Part shown: one piece after another, positions 1 through 5,896 of the stretch
Position numbering within the stretch: position 1 is the first letter of the stretch
How the letters are laid out: each line of letters begins with the position of its first letter
Origin: Granulicella sp. UBA5172
Lineage (GTDB): Bacteria > Acidobacteriota > Terriglobia > Terriglobales > Acidobacteriaceae
Reading direction: 5' to 3'
Assembly: GCA_002413385.1 (NCBI GenBank)
Contig: DHWW01000323.1
Span: 13,387 to 19,342 of the forward strand
DNA: 5,956 nucleotides
The notes under the pieces: model-generated
Seen by the model: the letters and a program-made list of their open reading frames with translations, nothing else
Databases searched by the model: none
What the model was told of the DNA's origin: nothing
Translations under genes and position numbers: made by a program

Positions 1-1073
1 GGCTCAAGCGGCGCGTGGGCGATGTACGCGACGGTATACTGCTCCTCCAGCTTCAGGTCTGCGCCGGCCAAGGCCTGCGCCACCGACCCGGTGACATGTT
101 GCGGGCCGTCGTCCCGAGCGCTCTCGGGGTTGTTCTTCAGATAGGCGAAGAGGCCCCGGTTCGAGGGCTGCGCTGGCACATTCCATTTTGCGTGGATTGC
201 CGACACGGCGTTCTCCGCGGTGAAAGCATCGGGCGCCACCAACCCGATGAAATCGCCGTCGCGCACAACCTTGACTCCGGGAAATTTTTCCGCCGCGCTG
301 GTGTCGAGCGAGGCGAGTGTCGCGTTGAACCCATCCGCACGAAGCACTGCACCAAACATCATCTCCGGGCGGGTGATGTCGGAAGGATACTTGTGTTTGC
401 CGGTAACGAAGTCGCGCCCTTCGGCTTTGGGCACGGCGGTTCCGGCGATCTTCCATTCCTTGGGAGGCGTGAGGCTCTCTTCAGTGGAGACAGTCTTGAC
501 AAGTTTTTCTCCGCGAGTGAGTTCGCCATACGCGAGCGAGCGCGCATTCTGAGGATCGGTGATTTTGCCGTCGGCGGCGGTCAAGCTGGCCGCAGCCACA
601 TGCCAGCGCTTCGCGGCAATCTCCAGCAGCATCTCGCGAGCGGCCGCGGCCATGGTGCGCAACTGCGGACCCATGGTGGGAGTGGTGCGGCTGCCAAAGG
701 TGCCCATGTCCCAGGGAGTGAGATCGGTGTCGCCCATCACCATCGTGATGGCCTCGAAAGGAACCTTCAGCTCCTCGGCGACCAGTTGGGCCAGCGAGGT
801 ACGGATGTTTTGTCCCACCTCCACCTTGCCGGTAAACACCTTCACCTGGCCATCGGCCGCAATGTGCAGCCAGGCGCTCAGCTCCTTTGGAAGCTCGTGG
901 GCACCGAACGCCCGGCCCGACTCCTGCGCCAACGAGGAGGTGTGGGTGAGACAGATCAGCAACCCACCTCCGAGGACTTTCAGAAAGTCGCGACGGTCCA
1001 GCGCGGAGATGCTGGGCCGATCTGGCGAAATGCTCTGGATGAATTCAGTTGCGGGCTCAACGCGACGGTTCAT
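1..1073 (-). CDS. Molybdopterin-binding large subunit of an IorB-like (xanthine dehydrogenase family) oxidoreductase, 3'-truncated by window edge
   Basis: Catalytic subunit of a molybdenum hydroxylase, which oxidises aldehydes or N-heterocycles with water as oxygen donor; the substrate cannot be told from sequence. I translated the minus strand from the ATG at 1073 and the frame stays open to base 1 (357 codons, about half of a usual 700-760 aa IorB protein). A twin-arginine motif RRDFLK (residues 27-32) followed by a glycine/leucine hydrophobic stretch (GGGLLICL) predicts Tat export of the folded cofactor-loaded complex. Next come the family-typical TGKVEVGQNIRTSLAQ (near residue 85) and GDTDLTPWDMGTFGSRTT (near 118-135), then TGKHKYPSDITRPEMMFGAVLR-like sequence, the a/b hammerhead domain. 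The last residues (YTVAYIAHAPLEP) match the start of the substrate/Mo-binding core. The start overlaps the small-subunit stop (ATGA), with an AGGGGG Shine-Dalgarno sequence at 1081-1086. Family is confident; the IorB subfamily and substrate are inferred. The Mo-site half lies outside the window. Confidence 0.9.
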   Translation of the reverse strand, partial: MNRRVEPATEFIQSISPDRPSISALDRRDFLKVLGGGLLICLTHTSSLAQESGRAFGAHELPKELSAWLHIAADGQVKVFTGKVEVGQNIRTSLAQLVAEELKVPFEAITMVMGDTDLTPWDMGTFGSRTTPTMGPQLRTMAAAAREMLLEIAAKRWHVAAASLTAADGKITDPQNARSLAYGELTRGEKLVKTVSTEESLTPPKEWKIAGTAVPKAEGRDFVTGKHKYPSDITRPEMMFGAVLRADGFNATLASLDTSAAEKFPGVKVVRDGDFIGLVAPDAFTAENAVSAIHAKWNVPAQPSNRGLFAYLKNNPESARDDGPQHVTGSVAQALAGADLKLEEQYTVAYIAHAPLE

Positions 1074-1549
1074 CGGCTTGCCCCCTGGGCCAGCGAGCGC
1101 GAAGCTCGCTTGACTGCTTCGACGATGCGGGGATACGTGCCGCATCGGCAGATGTGCCCCTCCATCGCCACAACGATTTGCTCTTCCGTGGGATTGCGCC
1201 GGTCATGCAGCAAAGATGTTGCACCCAGAATCATCCCCGAGGTGCAGTAGCCGCATTGGAATGCGCCCTCGTCAAGGAAGGCCTGCTGGACCACGCTGAG
1301 CTTCCCGTTCTGCTCCAGACCCTCGATGGTAACGATCTTTGCGTTGGTCACCGAATCCACGGATACCAGGCAGGAACGTGTCGCTCGCCCGTCGAGCAAA
1401 ACAGTGCAGGCTGCGCACTTGCCTTCCCCACAGCCGTACTTGGTCCCGGTCAGATTCAGCCGGTTGCGCAAGACAGAAAGCAGAGTCTCATCCGAAGAGG
1501 CGCTAACACGGAGGTTCGCACCGTTAACGTTTAGAACAAAATCACCCAT
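1070..1549 (-). CDS. [2Fe-2S] small subunit of the same oxidoreductase (IorA-like), 159 aa
   Basis: Electron-transfer subunit carrying two [2Fe-2S] clusters that pass electrons from the molybdopterin site to an outside acceptor. The N-terminal plant-ferredoxin-like domain has C40, C45, C48 (GCGEGKCAAC) and C60; the C-terminal helical domain has C99, C102 (QCGYCTSGM) and C134, C136 (ICRCGTYPRI). All eight cluster ligands of the family are present and the length is standard (150-170 aa). I chose the ATG at 1549 because GGAG sits 6 nt upstream and the protein then begins MGDFVLNVNG; an in-frame TTG at 1567 has weaker support. It has no signal peptide of its own, so it probably rides out with the Tat-tagged large subunit, whose ATG overlaps its stop by 4 bp. 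No FAD subunit gene lies between them, as expected for IorAB-type two-subunit enzymes that donate to a cytochrome c or similar. Function class is sure; substrate unknown. Confidence 0.93.
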   Translation of the reverse strand: MGDFVLNVNGANLRVSASSDETLLSVLRNRLNLTGTKYGCGEGKCAACTVLLDGRATRSCLVSVDSVTNAKIVTIEGLEQNGKLSVVQQAFLDEGAFQCGYCTSGMILGATSLLHDRRNPTEEQIVVAMEGHICRCGTYPRIVEAVKRASRSLAQGASR

Positions 1550-1555
1550 TCCAAA

Positions 1556-1559
1556 CTCC
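1556..1559 (-). promoter_or_regulatory. Ribosome binding site GGAG for the [2Fe-2S] subunit
   Basis: Read on the minus strand, GGAG lies 6 nt before the ATG at 1549. It decides the start in favour of MGDFVLNV over an in-frame TTG six codons upstream, which would place this motif inside the coding region. Confidence 0.6.
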
Positions 1560-1652
1560 AAATACAACCAGGCCGCGCTAATGCTTCGGTTTTCAGAATA
1601 CTCCAGGTCGTATTACGAATCTCAATTTCCGCCATGGGTAGGCAGGGCCGAC

Positions 1653-1672
1653 GCATATAAATTGCTATATGC
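1653..1672. repeat. Short AT-rich palindrome between the oxidoreductase operon and the transposase
   Basis: Perfect 7-bp inverted arms GCATATA / TATATGC flank a 6-nt spacer (AATTGC). It lies 30 bp upstream of the transposase ATG in the 153-bp divergent intergenic stretch 1550-1702. It could be an operator or a subterminal insertion-sequence element. The rest of this stretch holds no gene, and I could not identify a convincing promoter for either direction. Confidence 0.35.
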
Positions 1673-1702
1673 AAGGGGTGTGTAGGTGTTCGAGAAGGGG
1701 AT

Positions 1703-2590
1703 ATGGAAAATCCCCTGAAGTATTTTGCTGAGTTGCGCGACCCGCGCGTGGAACGGAACCGAGAGCATCTGCTGGAAGAGATTCGATTGATCTCGATCGC
1801 AGCGGTGTTGAGCGGGGCCGAGAGTTGGAACAACATAGCCGAGTACGGCGAGGACAAGCTGGAGTGGCTGAAGACGTTTTTGACGCTGCCATCGGGCATC
1901 CCGTCGCACGATACCTTCAACCGGGTCTTTGCGGCGCTTGACCCGGAAGAGATGGAAAAGGGCTTTGTAGCTTGGGTTTCGTCGATTGCCAAACTGACGG
2001 CGGGCGAAGTTGTGGCCATCGACGGGAAGGCATTGCGTGGCACACGCGAGACCGGCAAGAAGGCCCTCGTGCACATGGTTTCGGCCTGGGCCGAGGGCAA
2101 CGGTCTGGTGCTGGCGCAGCGCAAGATCGATGAAAAATCCAACGAAATCACGGCGATACCCAAGCTGCTGAACGCGCTGGAGTTGACTGGAACCGTGGTC
2201 ACCATCGATGCCATGGGCTGTCAGCGTGAGATCGCCAAGCGGATGATCGAGAAGAAAGCCGACTATGTGCTGGCGGTCAAGGGCAACCAAGGCCTGCTGG
2301 CTGAACAGGTGAGGGATTCGTTTCTGATGTTGGAATCAGACGCTGTTGCTGAAGAAATCGATTGTGGTCATGGACGGGTCGAGCAACGCAAGTGCTCGGT
2401 GATTGCCGATTTGAGCCTGATCGACAAATCCACCGAATGGGCTTCTTTACAAGGATTGGTGCGTATCGAGTCCGAGCGCTATCACAAGGCTACGGGTAAA
2501 ACCGAGCGCGAAATCCGCTACTACATCACCAGCCTCAGAGCCGATGCCGCGCGGCTGAACTCGGTGATCCGCCAGCACTGGGGGATCTGA
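1703..2590 (+). pseudogene. ISAs1-family DDE transposase, C-terminally truncated (295 aa)
   Basis: Begins MENPLKYFAELRDPRVERNR, the N-terminal DDE-associated region of ISAs1/H-repeat transposases. The first catalytic aspartate is in AIDGKALRG (D107), the second in TIDAMGCQ (D169); DCGHGRVEQRK (220-230) and RYYITSL (272-278) are also family-typical. Full-length members have about 370-380 residues and continue after RQHWGI with ENxLHWxLDVxFxED, where the first E is the third catalytic acid. Here the frame reads RQHWGI then TGA, so the protein stops one residue before that glutamate and lacks some 75-85 residues. The start ATG has a GAAGGGG stretch immediately upstream, slightly close (2 nt). 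It is transcribed away from the oxidoreductase operon. Base use is G-rich on the coding strand, unlike the C-rich genes from 2939 on. Family call is firm; loss of activity is inferred from the missing DDE residue. Confidence 0.9.
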
Positions 2591-2706
2591 ACCTCGATCA
2601 GTTGCAGAGCAGGCAAGCGCGCAAGAATCGCGACAGCGCATCGGAGGCGGTCAACCGCACGATCCGGGAAACTTATCGCTGGCTGCTCGCGACTCGTCAA
2701 CGATAG
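2587..2706 (+). pseudogene. Fragment resembling an internal piece of a DUF499-family ATPase
   Basis: In a frame different from the transposase, 39 codons read LNLDQLQSRQARKNRDSASE followed by AVNRTIRETYRWLLATRQR and a TAG stop. The spacing of a Q/R/K-rich helix, then V-R-I-x-ETYxWLL, recalls the interior of large DUF499 proteins (about 1,000 aa ATPases, often beside DUF1156 proteins in accessory and defence-like loci), where I remember the pattern ending ETYQWLLVP. This is recognition from memory over a short stretch, so it is tentative. There is no start codon or ribosome site; it is a fragment whose left break is the end of the transposase and whose right break lies near 2700. It cannot be functional. 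Confidence 0.4.
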
Positions 2707-2735
2707 AAGTTGCGAGCCAGTAGCCGGGTTCCCAT

Positions 2736-2776
2736 CAACCTGTTCCGGGAGATATGGTATCCTCCGGAACAGGTTG
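2736..2776. repeat. 41-nt near-perfect inverted repeat (hairpin with triloop)
   Basis: Arms 2736-2754 and 2758-2776 are each 19 nt and separated by TGG. The outer 13 bp (CAACCTGTTCCGG and its complement) pair perfectly, then come one G-T wobble, one A-C mismatch and four more pairs. No run of T follows on the plus strand, so it does not look like a standard intrinsic terminator. It lies in the 232-bp stretch 2707-2938 that holds no gene. Candidate roles are a protein-binding dyad near an attachment site, a REP-like element or the end of a vanished mobile element. Confidence 0.7.
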
Positions 2777-2835
2777 GCGCGCTGTAGGGGAATCGGGCTT
2801 GATCTGGCACGAAAAGCTCCAAGCCCTGCTCGGCA

Positions 2836-2859
2836 GGGGTATATTTTGGGGTATTTTCC
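2836..2859 (+). repeat. Tandem 12-bp direct repeat, GGGGTATATTTT / GGGGTATTTTCC
   Basis: Two adjacent 12-mers share GGGGTAT followed by a T-rich half (2836-2847 and 2848-2859). They sit 45 bp inside the tRNA 3'-end fragment, on the side where an integrated element would lie. Short direct repeats next to an attachment core are typical arm-type binding sites of tyrosine integrases; that role is inference. Confidence 0.45.
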
Positions 2860-2903
2860 TACCGTGAAGCTGCATCTATTGTTAAATCACGTAGTTATAG
2901 ACT

Positions 2904-2928
2904 GGTTCGAGTCCCTCTCTGCCCACCA
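2904..2928 (+). other. tRNA 3'-end fragment with CCA, putative attachment site (attR) of a lost or decayed island
   Basis: The 25 bases fit a tRNA from the end of the T-stem to the 3' terminus: GG (52-53), T-loop TTCGAGT, 3' T-stem CCCTC, acceptor strand TCTGCCC, discriminator A and encoded CCA. The bases just 5' (ACT at 2901-2903) break the T-stem that GAGGG would complete, and no matching GGGCAGA acceptor or anticodon arm occurs upstream in the window, so this is not a whole tRNA gene. A 3' fragment with a sharp break inside the T-arm is what integration into a tRNA gene leaves at the far end of an island. The orientation places the intact tRNA and island to the left. The parent tRNA identity is not determined. 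Confidence 0.55.
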
Positions 2929-2938
2929 CTTCTCACTT

Positions 2939-3775
2939 ATGTCTCCTCTCGTCTCACCCGCTTGGCTGGCCGGCCATCTCGACGACCCCAACACCGTCAT
3001 TCTCGACGCTACTCTGCCTCCCGTTGGCGTAACGCCGCCTGTCGACACCCACGCACGCTATCGGGCTCAGCACATCCCCGGCAGCATCTTCTTCGACATC
3101 GAAGCGCTCTCTGACCCCGCCACTTCGCTCCCTCACATGCTTCCCAGCTCCGATTTCTTCGCAGCGAGCATGTCCGCTATGGGCATCAGCAATGCCATGA
3201 CGATCGTCGTCTATGAGCAGGAGGGTGTTTTTTCCGCGCCACGCGCCCGCTGGATGCTTCGCACCTTCGGCGCGCCGAACGTCGTGCTCCTCGATGGCGG
3301 CTTGAAGGCCTGGCTCGAAGCCGGACTGCCCACGCAATCCGGCGAAGTGCGACGGGCACCGGCAACCTTCCTTTCCAAATTTAATACCTTCGATGTAAAG
3401 GATTTTGCTGAAATCCAACATCTCATCGCAGAGCGCGCGCAGATCCTCGACGCACGCTCCGCGGCGCGCTTCAACGGCACAGCACCGGAACCGCGCCCCG
3501 GCCTCAGTTCCGGCCACATGCCAGGAGCAACCAGCGTTCCCTTCACCGAGCTCGTCGAAGACGGCCATCTTAAATCCCCAGAGGCCTTGCGCACACTCTT
3601 CGCCAGCAAGTACGTCGCTCTCGACCGTCCACTCACCACCACATGCGGCTCTGGAGTCACGGCCGCTGTCGTCGCCCTGGGCCTCGAACTCGCCGGGGCC
3701 AAAGACATCACCCTCTACGACGGCTCCTGGGCCGAGTATGCCCAGCACCTCAACGCGGTCATCGAAACGTCCTGA
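2939..3775 (+). CDS. sseA: 3-mercaptopyruvate sulfurtransferase (two-domain rhodanese), 278 aa
   Basis: Transfers sulfane sulfur from 3-mercaptopyruvate (or thiosulfate) to thiol or cyanide acceptors through a cysteine persulfide; cytoplasmic. Two tandem rhodanese domains are visible. The N-terminal, catalytically silent one includes LVSPAWLAGHL (4-14), HIPGSIFFDIE (45-55) and VVLLDGGLKAWLEAGLPT (115-132). The C-terminal one includes ILDARSAARFNG (169-180), GHMPGATSVPF (192-202) and the active loop CGSGVTA with catalytic C236. CGSGVTA is the mercaptopyruvate-type loop; thiosulfate rhodaneses usually have CRKGVTA. Length is normal (about 280). I chose ATG 2939 because homology begins there; a longer in-frame start near 2774 would translate the repeats and tRNA fragment. 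No Shine-Dalgarno sequence is evident, and only 10 nt separate the tRNA CCA from the ATG, so it may originally have been read through from the tRNA. A ChbG/HpnK gene follows after 46 bp. Family very sure; physiological donor inferred. Confidence 0.93.
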   Translation: MSPLVSPAWLAGHLDDPNTVILDATLPPVGVTPPVDTHARYRAQHIPGSIFFDIEALSDPATSLPHMLPSSDFFAASMSAMGISNAMTIVVYEQEGVFSAPRARWMLRTFGAPNVVLLDGGLKAWLEAGLPTQSGEVRRAPATFLSKFNTFDVKDFAEIQHLIAERAQILDARSAARFNGTAPEPRPGLSSGHMPGATSVPFTELVEDGHLKSPEALRTLFASKYVALDRPLTTTCGSGVTAAVVALGLELAGAKDITLYDGSWAEYAQHLNAVIETS

Positions 3776-3779
3776 TCCT

Positions 3780-3809
3780 CTGACACTTCCCTAAAATCAC
3801 CACTATCCT
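3780..3809 (+). promoter_or_regulatory. Weak sigma-70-like promoter candidate upstream of the deacetylase
   Basis: CTGACA (3780-3785, 5 of 6 to TTGACA) and TATCCT (3804-3809, 4 of 6 to TATAAT) are separated by 18 bp in the 46-bp gap. Transcription would begin within a few bases of the ATG at 3822, where no Shine-Dalgarno sequence is seen, so a leaderless or near-leaderless mRNA is possible. Consensus matches this size arise by chance. Confidence 0.25.
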
Positions 3810-3821
3810 ACAATCATTCCG

Positions 3822-4706
3822 ATGCCTGCACGCCTTATCCTCAACGCCGACGACTTCGGACTCACCCGTGGCATCAACCGCGCCATAGCCGAACTCCACG
3901 CCGCCGGCGCGCTCACCTCCGCCACGCTTATGGCCAGCGGCCCCGCATTCGACGATGCCATCAGCACCGCCCGCTCCCACCCCACCCTCGGCGTCGGCTG
4001 CCACGTCGTGCTCACCGACGGCACGCCCATCTCACCTCCCCAATCTATCCCCACGCTCCTCGGCCCTGACGGCACTACCTTCCGCGACCAACTCTCCCAC
4101 TTCACCCGCGATCTCCTCCTCGGCCGCATCGACGAAGCCGACATCGCCCGTGAAGCCTCCGCCCAGATTCAGAAACTCCAGCATCATGGCATCACCGTCA
4201 CCCACCTCGACACCCACAAGCACACCCACATCTTCCCCCAGGTGGCTCGCCCGCTCCTCATCGTCGCCGAGCACATGGGCGTCCCCGCCATCCGCAACCC
4301 ATTCGAGCAGCCCTGGAGCCTCGCCCTCGGACGCAGTCCCATCCTCCGCCGCATCCAACTACGCGTCATCCATCACCTGCGCCCGCGCTTCTTCGCTCTC
4401 CCCCAAATCCGAAGCGGCCGTATCCTCACGACGAATGGCACCCTCGGGATCTCCGCCACCGGCCATCTCAACGCCACTACCCTCGCAGCCATCCTCAACG
4501 CCATGCCCGATGGCCTCTGGGAACTCGTCTGTCATCCTGGCTACAACGATTCCGACCTTGACGACATCATCACACGCCTCCGATCCACCCGCGAAGTTGA
4601 ACTGTCTGCTCTCCTCGCCGCCTTCGCCAACTCACCCCAACAATCGCCGAACCCTCCAGCATTCCAACTCATCAACTACACAGACCTGCACAACGCAGCC
4701 ACCTAA
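3822..4706 (+). CDS. ChbG/HpnK/YdjC-family carbohydrate deacetylase, 294 aa
   Basis: Metal-dependent N-deacetylase family that includes ChbG (chitooligosaccharide deacetylase) and HpnK (hopanoid-cluster protein). Family signatures are all in place: LILNADDFGLTRGINRAI (5-22) with the metal-binding aspartates D10/D11, LTSATLMASG (31-40), GVGCHVVLTDG (57-67) where ChbG proteins usually have GLHLxLTxG, THLDTHKHTHIFP (127-139) with the metal-ligand histidines, and ELVCHPGY (234-241) with H238. Length agrees with the family (250-300). ATG 3822 is the natural start since NADDFG always lies near the N terminus. It follows the sulfurtransferase by 46 bp and precedes bshA by 44 bp, so co-transcription is likely. 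The substrate is unknown: hopanoid glycosides, chito-oligomers or an amino sugar linked to bacillithiol are all conceivable. The coding strand is very poor in G (4 G against 28 C in 4621-4680). Family sure, substrate not. Confidence 0.9.
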   Translation: MPARLILNADDFGLTRGINRAIAELHAAGALTSATLMASGPAFDDAISTARSHPTLGVGCHVVLTDGTPISPPQSIPTLLGPDGTTFRDQLSHFTRDLLLGRIDEADIAREASAQIQKLQHHGITVTHLDTHKHTHIFPQVARPLLIVAEHMGVPAIRNPFEQPWSLALGRSPILRRIQLRVIHHLRPRFFALPQIRSGRILTTNGTLGISATGHLNATTLAAILNAMPDGLWELVCHPGYNDSDLDDIITRLRSTREVELSALLAAFANSPQQSPNPPAFQLINYTDLHNAAT

Positions 4707-4750
4707 CCGGACCTCTCTACCCTCGATTCTCTGTGAGCAAAGCGAAAACT

Positions 4751-5896
4751 ATGAAGATCGGCATCACCTGTTACCCAACCTACGGCGGCTCTGGCGTGGT
4801 CGCCACGGAACTCGGTATCGAGCTCGCAGCACGCGGCCACGAGATCCACTTCATTACCTACTCGCAACCTTTCCGCCTCACAGGTCGCGAAGCCAACATC
4901 CGCTACCACGAGGTCCCGGTCTCGAACTACCCCTTATTCGAGTACCCGCCCTACGACCTCGCCCTCGCCACCCGCATGGCCGAGGTCGCCGAGTTCCACA
5001 ACCTCGATCTCCTCCATGTCCACTATGCCATCCCCCACAGCGTAAGCGCCCTGCTCGCGCGCCAGATGCTCGCAGCCCGCGGCCGTCATCTGCCCTTTAT
5101 CACCACCCTCCACGGCACCGACATCACCCTCGTTGGCCTCGACCGCTCCTATCTCCCCATCACCCGCTTCGGTATCGACGAGTCCGACGGTGTCACCGCC
5201 ATCTCCTCCTACCTCCGCGACCAGACTCGCGAAAACCTCGGTATCACCCGCGACATCGAGGTCATCCGCAACTTCGTCAACTGCGACTTCTACCAACGCG
5301 ACGCCGCCCTCGTGGCCCAGCAACGCCCCCGTTTCGCCAAACCCGGCGAACGTCTGCTCGTCCATCTCTCCAACTTCCGCCCCGTCAAGCGTGTCCTCGA
5401 TGTCATCGAGGTCTTCTCCCGCGTCAACCGCGCCCTCCCCGCACGCCTCCTCCTCATCGGCGACGGCCCCGACCGTTCTGCGGCCGAGTTCCTCACCATG
5501 CGCCTCGGCCTCGCCGACCGCGTCGACTTCGTCGGCAAGCAGGAGAACGTCAACGAGCTCCTCGCCCTCTCCGACCTCATGCTCATGCCCAGCCAGCTTG
5601 AGTCCTTCGGCCTCGCCGCACTCGAAGCCATGGCCTGCTGCGTCCCCGCCGTCGCCACCCGCGTCGGAGGTGTCCCCGAACTCATCGACTCCGGCAAAAA
5701 TGGCCTTCTCTACGAAGTCGGCGACGTCGACGGCATGGCTGCCGGTGCCATCTCCATCCTCAGCGACCCCGCTGTTCTCGAGAGATTCTCCAAGGCCGCC
5801 CGCCGCACCGCGCAGGATCAATTCTGCGCCTCACGTATCATCCCCCTCTACGAGCGCTACTACGAACGCATCATCGCCGCCCCCCCACGCAAATAA
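4751..5896 (+). CDS. bshA: N-acetyl-alpha-D-glucosaminyl L-malate synthase BshA, 381 aa
   Basis: GT4-family, GT-B-fold glycosyltransferase that joins UDP-GlcNAc and L-malate to give GlcNAc-malate, the first step of bacillithiol synthesis; cytoplasmic. The start MKIGITCYPTYGGSGVVATELG (1-22) is the family hallmark, with the GGSG loop at 12-15. HVHYAIPHS (89-97), TTLHGTDITLVG (118-129) and AISSYLRDQT (150-159) follow. In the UDP-sugar half are HLSNFRPVKR (205-214, with R210 and K213), LIGDGPDR (235-242) and the E-x7-E motif in ESFGLAALEA (E284, E292), then VGGVPELI. Length is the usual 375-385. I prefer ATG 4751 because it gives the canonical N terminus; a GTG at 4733 would add six residues (MSKAKT) without a ribosome site. 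No bshB or bshC is in the window, so completeness of the pathway cannot be judged; they are often encoded apart. Identification is confident. Confidence 0.95.
   Translation: MKIGITCYPTYGGSGVVATELGIELAARGHEIHFITYSQPFRLTGREANIRYHEVPVSNYPLFEYPPYDLALATRMAEVAEFHNLDLLHVHYAIPHSVSALLARQMLAARGRHLPFITTLHGTDITLVGLDRSYLPITRFGIDESDGVTAISSYLRDQTRENLGITRDIEVIRNFVNCDFYQRDAALVAQQRPRFAKPGERLLVHLSNFRPVKRVLDVIEVFSRVNRALPARLLLIGDGPDRSAAEFLTMRLGLADRVDFVGKQENVNELLALSDLMLMPSQLESFGLAALEAMACCVPAVATRVGGVPELIDSGKNGLLYEVGDVDGMAAGAISILSDPAVLERFSKAARRTAQDQFCASRIIPLYERYYERIIAAPPRK

Larger units (their letters stand above)
1643..2590 (+). mobile_element. ISAs1-family insertion sequence remnant (left end uncertain, right end lost)
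   Basis: The element is defined by its ISAs1-type transposase. The left boundary is only a guess: CAGGGC at 1643-1648 is a possible outer end, and its inverse GCCCTG occurs at 2823-2828, but the two ends agree for only 6 bp and no flanking target duplication is visible. The right part is missing, because unrelated sequence begins immediately after codon 295 of the transposase. The element should therefore be unable to move by its own transposase. Confidence 0.5.

Noticed and set aside
15..1250. 411-codon open frame antisense to the oxidoreductase genes
   Set aside because: Both oxidoreductase subunits on the minus strand have clear family motifs over this whole stretch; the antisense frame shows none.
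1608..1616. TAATACGAC on the minus strand, resembling the start of a phage T7 promoter
   Set aside because: Only nine bases match and the essential downstream half (TCACTATAG) is absent; chance match.
1643..2828. CAGGGC ... GCCCTG as terminal inverted repeats of a complete 1,186-bp ISAs1 element
   Set aside because: Only 6 bp match, no target duplication flanks them, and a foreign gene fragment lies between the broken transposase and the right copy.
2853..2928. A complete tRNA gene ending at 2928
   Set aside because: The 5' acceptor, D-arm and anticodon arm cannot be found and the 5' half of the T-stem does not pair.
2774..2938. N-terminal extension of the sulfurtransferase from an upstream TTG codon
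   Set aside because: It would translate the repeats and the tRNA fragment, and family homology starts at the ATG at 2939.
3955..5601. Long open frame of 548 codons on the plus strand overlapping the deacetylase and bshA
   Set aside because: Its translation is low-complexity Pro/Ser/Arg-rich and runs out of frame across two well-recognised genes; it results from their C-rich codon use.
4934..5821. 295-codon Gly/Glu/Asp/Ala-rich open frame antisense to bshA
   Set aside because: Acidic low-complexity translation without motifs, the mirror of GC-rich bshA codons.
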